This document shows, in pieces, positions 1 through 4,792 of a stretch of 12,917 bases of DNA. The stretch comes from an uncultured Selenomonas sp. Lineage in GTDB: Bacteria > Bacillota > Negativicutes > Selenomonadales > Selenomonadaceae. Where the stretch lies: assembly GCA_945494195.1 (NCBI GenBank), contig CALYVJ010000017.1, positions 1-12,917 on the forward strand. Reading direction: 5' to 3'. Positions within the stretch are counted from its first letter, which is position 1; each line of letters opens with the position of its first letter. Below the pieces are notes generated by a model, which worked only from the letters and a program-made list of their open reading frames with translations, was not told the origin of the DNA and ran no database searches. Made by a program: the position numbers and the translations under genes.

Positions 1-85
1 TATCTCTAATAAGGGAAACAATTGTCTTTGCAATTGCTTCATTATTGAGCAAATCTACTTTAGTTTCGTTATCAGATAAAATCAT
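1..85 (-). CDS. N-terminus of probable KAP-family P-loop NTPase (partial)
   Basis: Leftward gene that runs off the left edge; only 28 codons are visible. The start is ATG at 85-83, behind a GGAGG ribosome site at 100-96. An ATG at 93-91 is closer to that site but meets a stop after two codons. The visible residues read MILSDNETKVDLLNNEAI followed by AKTIVSLIRD. A short 'D-N-E-T-x-x-D-L-L' stretch followed by an 'A..I...I' helix is how many KAP P-loop NTPases begin, just before the Walker A region, which would lie outside the window. KAP NTPases are membrane-associated or defence-linked ATPases in bacteria. That an open reading frame is here is fairly sure; the family call rests on a short N-terminal resemblance only. 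Confidence 0.5.
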   Translation of the reverse strand, partial: MILSDNETKVDLLNNEAIAKTIVSLIRD

Positions 86-133
86 CTCTTCATTTCCTCC
101 ACAGTCTCAATTGATATTACAACATAATAAACT

Positions 134-268
134 CTATATTTTCGTACCATAGTGTTTTATTATCCAACTTACCACTTCAAATATCTCCTTTATTTTATCA
201 TATCCCCCCCTTTTTTTACTATCTGCAAACAAACAAAGAACATCCTTGCCCAGATTTTTTATTTGGAA
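134..268 (-). pseudogene. Possible remnant ORF upstream of the KAP-like gene
   Basis: A leftward frame is open from just after a TAA (271-269) to TAG at 136-134, about 44 codons, and it ends about 50 bases before the KAP-like start. It lacks ATG or GTG near its beginning; the only plausible starts are an internal TTG at 232 and a GTG at ~174. The translation ends in an amphipathic-looking stretch (YDKIKEIFEVVSWIIKHYG) that resembles a real protein C-terminus rather than chance sequence, but I do not recognise the family. It could be the tail of a decayed upstream gene of the same accessory unit, or chance in AT-rich DNA. Confidence 0.25.
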
Positions 269-425
269 TTATTTATACATATGATTTTGTTTCGGTCCCG
301 CATATAATTTCCATTTTTTTCCTTAACACTATCTATCCTCTAACGCTCAAACATATATGTATAATAAATACACTTTCAGCATACGCTATAATTGAGCTGA
401 ACACAGATCCCAGCGACTAGAACTG

Positions 426-442
426 ACTGAAAATTTTTCAGT
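426..442. repeat. Perfect inverted repeat next to a promoter (putative operator)
   Basis: ACTGAAAA and TTTTCAGT form a perfect 8-bp inverted repeat around a single T. It ends 3 bp before the -35 hexamer of the promoter at 446-474. Its symmetry and position fit an operator or activator site, but no regulator is identified. Confidence 0.45.
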
Positions 443-445
443 ATA

Positions 446-474
446 TTGACTTCTACCGCTGTTTCTGCTATATT
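446..474 (+). promoter_or_regulatory. Near-consensus sigma-A promoter
   Basis: TTGACT (446-451), a 17-bp spacer and TATATT (469-474) make a five-of-six plus five-of-six match at ideal spacing. Transcription would begin near 480 and read into the structured segment at 480-553. No protein gene with a normal start follows before the transposon end at 582, so the promoter appears to be orphaned or to drive a small RNA. Confidence 0.6.
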
Positions 475-479
475 AAGCT

Positions 480-553
480 TAGTGATCGTGTTGCGGAAAC
501 TTGCGAAGCCCGTGACCGGGGGAGAACCTGCGGGTCTCTCCCTCTTTTATTTT
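480..553 (+). ncRNA. Unassigned structured leader or small RNA with terminator-like hairpin
   Basis: Downstream of the promoter at 446-474 lies a G+C-rich segment in otherwise AT-rich DNA. CCCG/CGGG (509-512 with 517-520) can pair around TGAC. A longer hairpin pairs GGGAGA (520-525) with TCTCCC (537-542), with ACC/GGT pairing inside, followed by TCTTTTATTTT, which looks like an intrinsic terminator. The two hairpins share G520, and CCCG can also pair with CGGG at 531-534, so alternative folds are possible. A strong ribosome site (AAGGAGG, 554-560) follows, but no ATG/GTG/TTG sits at working distance. A GTG-started frame of 31 codons (482-577) also crosses the region. I matched it to no known riboswitch class or to SRP RNA. 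Confidence 0.4.
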
Positions 554-581
554 AAGGAGGAGATATTAAGTAACTGATTTT

Positions 582-600
582 ATAGACAAATATGTATATT
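582..600 (+). repeat. Left inverted end of IS607 element
   Basis: ATAGACAAATATGTATATT matches the complement of the right end (2611-2629) except at three positions. A second, inverted copy of the core word (TGTCTAT, 613-619) lies just inside, so the left end carries a pair of opposed AGACA/TGTCT half-sites, as expected for a dimeric serine recombinase. The repeat contains the -35 of the tnpA promoter. Confidence 0.7.
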
Positions 601-611
601 GGTGATATAAT
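583..611 (+). promoter_or_regulatory. Probable tnpA promoter embedded in the left end
   Basis: TAGACA (583-588), a 17-bp spacer and a perfect TATAAT (606-611) form a sigma-A-type promoter. Transcription would begin near 618, leaving a very short leader with GGAGG at 620-624 before the tnpA ATG at 633. The -35 is part of the terminal repeat, so TnpA bound at the end would block its own promoter (inference). Confidence 0.55.
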
Positions 612-632
612 GTGTCTATGGAGGTTAGAGCC

Positions 633-1280
633 ATGAACACATCAAATATTACTAATTACAAGCCTAAAGAATTTGCAGAGCTTCTCAATGTCACAGTCAA
701 GACACTTCAACGCTGGGACAGGGAGAAAACGCTTGTAGCAAACAGAACCCCCACAAATAGAAGATATTACACCTACGACCAGTATCTACAGTTCAAAGGC
801 ATTGGCAAAGATGCTGATTCTCGAAAGGTAGTCATTTACGCACGGGTGTCAACTAGAAATCAGACAGATGACCTTGAGAATCAAGTGGATTTTCTTCAAC
901 AGTATGTCAACGCCAAAGGTCTTATAGCTGATGATATTATCAGAGATTATGGCAGTGGTTTGAACTACAACCGAAAGAAATGGAATCAGCTTCTAAGCGA
1001 AGTTATGGAAAACAAAATCAAGATGATTCTCGTATCTCACAAGGATAGATTTGTCCGCTTCGGCTTTGACTGGTTTGAGAAATTCTGCAACAAGTTCAAT
1101 GTAGAGATAGTAGTCGTCAAAAATGAGAAACTGTCTCCACACGAAGAGCTTGTGCAGGATATAGTAAGTATTCTTCATGTATTTTCATGTAGGCTGTATG
1201 GCTTACGAAAATACAAAAAACAGATTGAGGGGGATGAGACTATTGCTAAAGGCGTTCAAAACGGAGATAGCCCCAACTGA
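633..1280 (+). CDS. tnpA: IS607-family transposase TnpA (serine recombinase)
   Basis: Serine site-specific recombinase of 215 aa that would cut and join transposon ends and target through a phosphoserine intermediate. Residues ~5-55 form a MerR-like helix-turn-helix (KEFAELLNVTVKTLQRWDRE, then RRYYTYDQYLQF). The resolvase domain begins with VVIYARVST, whose Ser73 is the expected nucleophile. The resolvase core continues through YGSGLNYNRKKWNQLL and VSHKDRFVRFGFDWFE to the typical IS607 C-terminus HVFSCRLYGLRKYKK. The ATG at 633 is chosen because GGAGG lies 8 bp upstream; the frame is open from a GTG at 612, but that start would sit on the promoter itself. The 3' end overlaps tnpB by 47 bp, as in other IS607 elements. 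Length and motifs indicate an intact gene. Confidence 0.92.
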   Translation: MNTSNITNYKPKEFAELLNVTVKTLQRWDREKTLVANRTPTNRRYYTYDQYLQFKGIGKDADSRKVVIYARVSTRNQTDDLENQVDFLQQYVNAKGLIADDIIRDYGSGLNYNRKKWNQLLSEVMENKIKMILVSHKDRFVRFGFDWFEKFCNKFNVEIVVVKNEKLSPHEELVQDIVSILHVFSCRLYGLRKYKKQIEGDETIAKGVQNGDSPN

Positions 1281-2442
1281 AGGACAGAAAACCAAAATCA
1301 TTCGTTCTATCGGTGTGGCTAGATTTCTGTATAACCAATATATCGCCTACAATCTCCGTCTGTATAAGATGTATCAGCGTGGCATACTTGACGAAAAACA
1401 GAAACGTTTTGTTACTGCCAACGATTTTGACAAGTATGTTAATCATAAGCTGAAAAAGGAACTGCCATGGATTGCCCAGTGCGGTTCTAAGGCACGTAAG
1501 AAAGCCTTGGTAAACGCTGAACAGGCATTTCGGCGGTTCTTCTCTGGTACGTCTGGATTTCCGAACTTCAAAAAGAAAGCGAATCAGGACGTAAAGCTGT
1601 ATTTTCCCAAGAATAATAATGGCGACTGGACAATATGGCGACATAAACTAATGATACCTACGCTAAAACAAGTCAGGCTTAAAGAGTTTGGCTATTTGCC
1701 TGTGGGTGCTAAAGTCACCAATGGTACAGTATCTTATGTGGCTGGACGGTTTTATGTCTCCGTTGTGGTGGATATTGACGAAAAATCCAAGTATAACAAG
1801 GATTTGGAAGCATCGTATCATACGGTGACGGATGGTGTGGGCATAGATTTAGGCGTGAAAGACCTTGCTATTGTCAGTGATGGCAAAGCTTTTAAAAATA
1901 TTAATAAGGGTTCAAAGGTCAAACGACTGGAGAAACGGCTTCGTAGAGAGCAGAGGCGACTTAGCCGTAAATATGAGTTTAGAAAAAAGAAAGGTGGTAT
2001 AACTGCTACTGCCTCTGCAAATATAGACAAGCAAAAGCTAAAGATACAGAAAATTCATCATCATATAACAACAATCCGAGAGGATTATGAAAACAAAACG
2101 GTTCACGAAATAGTGAAGCAAAAACCACGCTTCATTACGGTGGAAGATTTGAATGTTAAAGGTATGATGAAGAATCGGCATCTAGCAAAAGCGATAGCGG
2201 CACAGAGATTTAATCATCTGTTAGCCAAGCTAAAACGCAAAGCAGAAATAATAGGGATTGAACTTCGGGAAGTTGACAGATTCTATCCAAGTTCTAAAAC
2301 CTGCCACACTTGTGGACATATACATAAAGGTTTGAAACTCAAAGACAGAATGTATGCTTGTCCAAAATGTGGCTATACAGCGGATAGAGATTACAATGCT
2401 TCGCTTAATTTGCGGGATGCTAAAGAATATCGGGTATCTTAA
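1234..2442 (+). CDS. tnpB: TnpB, RNA-guided RuvC-like endonuclease of IS607 element
   Basis: Protein of 402 aa. TnpB proteins use an omega RNA from the transposon end to cut matching DNA next to a short target-adjacent motif, which helps the element persist. The N-terminus (LLKAFKTEIAPTEGQ) and the helical guide-binding half are typical. The RuvC-like core is intact: GIDLG (Asp205), VEDLN (Glu304) and DRDYNAS (Asp384/Asp386). A zinc ribbon with CxxC pairs (CHTCG and CPKCG) precedes the last motif. The ATG at 1234 sits directly on a G-rich ribosome site. An in-frame TTG at 1243 has better spacing from GGGGG and gives the classical MLKAFK start; an ORF extension to 1177 lies inside tnpA and is unlikely. 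No frameshift or stop is seen. Confidence 0.92.
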   Translation: MRLLLKAFKTEIAPTEGQKTKIIRSIGVARFLYNQYIAYNLRLYKMYQRGILDEKQKRFVTANDFDKYVNHKLKKELPWIAQCGSKARKKALVNAEQAFRRFFSGTSGFPNFKKKANQDVKLYFPKNNNGDWTIWRHKLMIPTLKQVRLKEFGYLPVGAKVTNGTVSYVAGRFYVSVVVDIDEKSKYNKDLEASYHTVTDGVGIDLGVKDLAIVSDGKAFKNINKGSKVKRLEKRLRREQRRLSRKYEFRKKKGGITATASANIDKQKLKIQKIHHHITTIREDYENKTVHEIVKQKPRFITVEDLNVKGMMKNRHLAKAIAAQRFNHLLAKLKRKAEIIGIELREVDRFYPSSKTCHTCGHIHKGLKLKDRMYACPKCGYTADRDYNASLNLRDAKEYRVS

Positions 2443-2630
2443 TAACAAAAGTTTCGATATATGTACCGATGGCTAGTCGGGAACAGGCTTGCCTCCTTGT
2501 TTAAAACAAGGAGTGTATTGTCAACGCCTTTGGAGTGCTACACAAACGCTAGTAGCTTGCCCCTTTGGGACGGCGAGAGCGAGCACGATGAACAAGGAAT
2601 TTTTCTAAGACATATACACTTTTGTCTATG
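2443..2630 (+). ncRNA. Predicted omega RNA scaffold and right end of the transposon
   Basis: The 188 bp between tnpB and the right end hold no gene. TnpB-associated omega RNAs characteristically come from this position and end at the right border, with the guide taken from the flanking DNA. A perfect inverted repeat, CTCCTTGTTT/AAACAAGGAG (2493-2513), forms one strong hairpin. A second possible stem pairs GCTTGCC with GGCGAGAGC near 2557-2582. A guide would begin at about 2631. The 5' limit is unknown and may lie inside tnpB. Assignment rests on position and structure, not on a covariance match. Confidence 0.55.
2611..2629 (-). repeat. Right inverted end of IS607 element
   Basis: CATATACACTTTTGTCTAT is the inverted partner of 582-600 (16 of 19 positions). 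As on the left, two opposed half-sites are present: AGACA at 2608-2612 and TGTCTAT at 2623-2629. They are set closer together here than at the left end. Confidence 0.7.
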
Positions 2631-2640
2631 TTTTTAGTAG

Positions 2641-2739
2641 CAGTCGACGATTCCTTACCGCGTCGATGTGGTGGATATGCAACAGGCTTCTCAAACGCTT
2701 TTGCAGGAAATACGGAAGGATGGTATTCAATGGAAATAA
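2641..2739 (+). pseudogene. Truncated MntA-type nucleotidyltransferase, C-terminal remnant
   Basis: In the frame ending with TAA at 2737-2739, the sequence reads STIPYRVDVVDMQQASQTLL and then QEIRKDGIQWK. This is the C-terminal end of a minimal nucleotidyltransferase: the VDVVD strand with the third metal Asp, then the closing helix and 'I..DG' tail. Compare FDILDMD...LLQEIVRDGVTIY in the intact copy at 3119-3409. An in-frame TAG (2638-2640) at the transposon junction closes the frame, and the part carrying GSX10DXD is absent. Its stop overlaps the next gene's start (ATG 2730), the usual coupling in these pairs, which supports a once-functional gene. Confidence 0.65.
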
Positions 2740-3113
2740 CAAAGCGTTTTGCAACTGCTTCACGAGCATTGGCGAAACTTCACGAGGCTGTTACGAAGGA
2801 ACAACTCTCAGAGATAGAACGAGACGGCTTGATTCAGCGGTTTGCGTTTTGTTTTGAAATCATGTGGAAGTGTGGCAAGGATTATTTGCGTGATGCAGAG
2901 GGCTTGGATGTTGCTTCGCCTAAGGCTGTAATCCGTGCGTTGCGTGATGTGAAGGTATTTTCAGACGAAGAAACGGTGTTGGCATTGAAGATGGTCGATG
3001 CACGCAATCTTACTGCGTATACTTATGATGAGGAATTGGCCATAAAATTAGCAGGGCAAATACCCGAGTATGAGCAGTTTATGCAACTGTGGTATCGGCG
3101 GATGATGGAGTGA
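2730..3113 (+). CDS. HI0074/HepT-like HEPN protein (nucleotidyltransferase substrate-binding family), probably catalytically dead
   Basis: Helical protein of 127 aa of the nucleotidyltransferase substrate-binding (HI0074) family, related to HepT toxins, which are HEPN ribonucleases neutralised by a partner nucleotidyltransferase. FEIMWKCGKDYL and SPKAVIRALRD are family hallmarks. The active-site motif of HepT is RX4HXY; here it reads RNLTAYTY (Arg92, Tyr97, Tyr99), so the His is replaced by Tyr (codon TAT at 3018-3020), while the final Tyr is kept. The ATG at 2730 is chosen because GGAAGG lies 10 bp upstream; the longer open frame from 2622 begins inside the transposon end and is artefactual. 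Its own nucleotidyltransferase partner is truncated just upstream. Next gene: 5-bp gap to the intact nucleotidyltransferase. Confidence 0.8.
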   Translation: MEITKRFATASRALAKLHEAVTKEQLSEIERDGLIQRFAFCFEIMWKCGKDYLRDAEGLDVASPKAVIRALRDVKVFSDEETVLALKMVDARNLTAYTYDEELAIKLAGQIPEYEQFMQLWYRRMME

Positions 3114-3118
3114 TTGGA

Positions 3119-3409
3119 ATGGATTTGCCAGAAAAGGTTATTGCGGGGATAAAGGAACTGGCTGAAGCGTATGATGTTCAGCGGGTTGTTTTGTTCGGGT
3201 CGCGAGCTCGGGGGGATAACCATCCGAAAAGTGACGTAGATTTAGCAGTTTATGGTTGTGCAGACTTTACGAATTTTTCGTTAGATGTTGATGAGAAAGT
3301 TTGGACTTTGCTGATGTTTGATATTTTAGATATGGACAGGTATGATTACTCACAGGAATTGTTGCAGGAAATTGTACGCGATGGGGTGACGATTTATGAA
3401 AAAGTATGA
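3119..3409 (+). CDS. mntA: MntA-type minimal nucleotidyltransferase (antitoxin)
   Basis: Minimal nucleotidyltransferase of 96 aa, normal length for the family. Members act as antitoxins by transferring AMP to a Tyr of the paired HEPN toxin. The catalytic signature is complete: GS at 27-28, ten residues, then DVD (Asp39, Asp41), a perfect GSX10DXD; the third metal Asp is probably Asp68 in MFDILD. The ATG at 3119 follows GGAG (3107-3110) by 8 bp and the previous stop by 5 bp. The 3' end overlaps the following hepT-like gene by 14 bp, which implies coupled translation of the pair. Confidence 0.85.
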   Translation: MDLPEKVIAGIKELAEAYDVQRVVLFGSRARGDNHPKSDVDLAVYGCADFTNFSLDVDEKVWTLLMFDILDMDRYDYSQELLQEIVRDGVTIYEKV

Positions 3410-3782
3410 AAATTATAGTAGCAATTTGCGGGTGTTAGCACAGGCATCGAAGCAGGATCTGACTAACGACTTCATTATTAGCGGTGTGATTGATAAATTT
3501 TTTATTCAGTTTGAGCTCGGCTGGAAACTTATGAAGGAACTTATGCAGTATGAGGGGCGTCGTGAGGGAATGACGGGATCGCCACGAGCGATTATAAAAG
3601 CTGCGTATGTGATCTATGATTTTTTGGATGAGGAAGTATGGCTTTCGATGCTTCGGGATCGGAATGATATGACACATATTTATGATGGCGAAGCGGCCAA
3701 GCGGCTGGTAGATAAGATTATTGCAGAGTATATTCCAGCGTTTATAGATTTTGGTGAAAATATAAAACGTATCTATGGATAA
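3396..3782 (+). CDS. hepT: HepT/HI0074-like HEPN toxin with complete RX4HXY motif
   Basis: Helical protein of 128 aa, partner of the overlapping nucleotidyltransferase. FELGWKLMKELM and GSPRAIIKAAY match the same family as the protein at 2730-3113. The motif reads RNDMTHIY (Arg89, His94, Tyr96), a complete RX4HXY, so HEPN ribonuclease activity is plausible, with the Tyr as the likely AMP acceptor. A less active role as a simple nucleotidyltransferase-binding subunit (HI0073/HI0074 type) cannot be excluded. The start ATG overlaps the upstream gene by 14 bp. The AT-rich, accessory neighbourhood and the tandem related pair fit a horizontally acquired toxin-antitoxin locus. Confidence 0.8.
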   Translation: MKKYENYSSNLRVLAQASKQDLTNDFIISGVIDKFFIQFELGWKLMKELMQYEGRREGMTGSPRAIIKAAYVIYDFLDEEVWLSMLRDRNDMTHIYDGEAAKRLVDKIIAEYIPAFIDFGENIKRIYG

Positions 3783-3938
3783 ATACGAAACGGGAAAAAG
3801 ATTCATGTAATCAACACGGATCAAGTAGTGCATAGCATGCAGGAACTAGTGCCGATTGCCATTCGGTATGTCTAGGCGTGTTTAGGGGCAAAGGTGGTTC
3901 CCGTGCATGACAGCGTGATGGGAAACGTGTATAATAGG
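3783..3938 (+). pseudogene. Possible decayed coding fragment
   Basis: Directly after the hepT-like stop, one frame reads through about 50 codons with only one stop (TAG 3873-3875). It gives protein-like stretches such as HVINTDQVVHSMQELVPIAI before the stop and ACLGAKVVPVHDSVMGNVYN after it. There is no start codon with a ribosome site and I do not recognise the family. It may be the remains of a gene displaced when the accessory patch arrived. Low certainty; a promoter-like site also falls within it. Confidence 0.25.
3907..3935 (+). promoter_or_regulatory. Probable promoter of walJ-htrA-rlmH operon
   Basis: ATGACA (3907-3912), a 17-bp spacer and a perfect TATAAT (3930-3935) resemble a sigma-A promoter. 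The start would be near 3942, so the transcript would begin with the hairpin at 3946-3965, about 75 nt ahead of the walJ ATG. Confidence 0.5.
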
Positions 3939-3945
3939 TTTTGTG

Positions 3946-3970
3946 CCCGGTGCTTTGGCACCGGGTTTTT
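3946..3970 (+). terminator. Intrinsic terminator (or 5' hairpin of the next transcript)
   Basis: CCCGGTGC and GCACCGGG form a perfect 8-bp stem around TTTG, followed by five T. It would end transcripts from the toxin-antitoxin region. It sits only a few bases after the predicted start of the promoter at 3907-3935, so for that transcript it would act as a 5'-terminal hairpin instead. Confidence 0.8.
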
Positions 3971-4017
3971 GCAGATGGTTTTCAGAATCAACGATTAGGA
4001 TAGGAGTTAGCAGGTAT

Positions 4018-4770
4018 ATGCAGGTTTCAGTGTTGGCCAGCGGGAGCAAAGGCAACGCGGTTTATGTAGAAATGGATGGGTGCCGTTTGCTGCTGGATGC
4101 AGGGATTAGCGCAACGCGAATCAAGAAGGCCCTTCTGGCGCAGGGCGTCGATGCAGCTAGTCTGGATGGCGTGCTGATTACTCATGAGCATCGCGATCAT
4201 ATCGCGGGGCTTGCCACATTGTCGAAGTGGTATCACCTGCCAATTTTCTCGCGTCGGGCGACGTTTGAGCACATGAGCTGCCGCGGGCAGCTGCCACCAG
4301 AATGCATTTGCCCTGTGGAATCGGGGTTCAAGCTGGCGGGGCTGGCGGTGACACCGTTTTCAACGTCGCACGATGCAGCGGATCCTGTGGGATATCGGAT
4401 ACAGGGCTCGCAATGTATGGCGTTGGCCACAGACCTTGGTTTTGTTACGGCCAATGTGCAGTCCGCTATTGAGGGGGCCGACACGTTGGTGCTTGAGGCC
4501 AACCATGACCCGGAGGTACTCAAAAACGGTTCCTATCCCTGGCTGCTTAAGCGGCGCATTCTTTCGAACCGCGGCCATTTGGCCAATTCGGATGCTGCCT
4601 GGGCGATTGCCCGGATGAAGCGGCGTCCGCGAAAGGTTTTTCTGGCGCATCTGTCGGAGGAGAATAACCGTCCGGATTTGGCGCGGGATACGGTGCAGAG
4701 GATCCTGGAAAAGCAGGGAATCCGGCAGGAGATTATCATGACAAGTCAGACGGAAATTGTATCGGGATAA
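4018..4770 (+). CDS. walJ: WalJ/YycJ-type metallo-beta-lactamase-fold hydrolase
   Basis: Cytoplasmic MBL-fold protein of 250 aa, the usual size of WalJ (YycJ). The family is tied to the WalRK cell-wall regulatory system, with proposed nuclease activity coordinating replication and division. The N-terminus VSVLASGSKGNAVYV and LLLDAG are family marks. The metal motif is THEHRDH (HxHxDH, residues ~56-62); later ligands include STSHD (~121-125), ATDLG (~140) and the terminal LAHLSEENN. The ATG at 4018 follows GGAG (4003-4006) by 11 bp; the frame extends upstream to 3943 only across the terminator. It is followed after 22 bp by htrA and then rlmH, the order seen at the tail of the wal operon in Firmicutes, but no walR or walK lies upstream here. 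Confidence 0.9.
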   Translation: MQVSVLASGSKGNAVYVEMDGCRLLLDAGISATRIKKALLAQGVDAASLDGVLITHEHRDHIAGLATLSKWYHLPIFSRRATFEHMSCRGQLPPECICPVESGFKLAGLAVTPFSTSHDAADPVGYRIQGSQCMALATDLGFVTANVQSAIEGADTLVLEANHDPEVLKNGSYPWLLKRRILSNRGHLANSDAAWAIARMKRRPRKVFLAHLSEENNRPDLARDTVQRILEKQGIRQEIIMTSQTEIVSG

Positions 4771-4792
4771 ATAATTCTTTGGAGGGATTTTT

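Larger units (their letters stand above)
582..2629 (+). mobile_element. IS607-family transposon (tnpA, tnpB, omega RNA region)
   Basis: An element of about 2.05 kb carries, in order, a serine-recombinase tnpA, an overlapping tnpB and a ~190-bp non-coding right end. Its ends are recognisable as an imperfect inverted repeat: 582-600 and the complement of 2611-2629 agree at 16 of 19 positions. The exact crossover points are not resolved: IS607 elements make no target duplication, and I see none. Both genes look intact, so the element could be active. It is more AT-rich than the core genes to the right. On its right it abuts a truncated nucleotidyltransferase gene; the missing part of that gene is not found on the left, so a deletion or rearrangement occurred as well. 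Confidence 0.85.

Noticed and set aside
350..359. Palindrome ACATATATGT
   Set aside because: Simple AT-rich palindrome with no adjacent promoter or gene start; expected by chance in this composition.
1177..1233. Upstream extension of TnpB
   Set aside because: It lies within the conserved tnpA C-terminal coding region, and TnpB proteins normally begin at the MLKAFK-like sequence.
2622..2729. N-terminal extension of the HEPN-like gene, and a 63-codon frame at 2666-2857
   Set aside because: The extension starts inside the transposon's right inverted end and reads the antitoxin remnant in the wrong frame; the 63-codon frame is a shadow of both.
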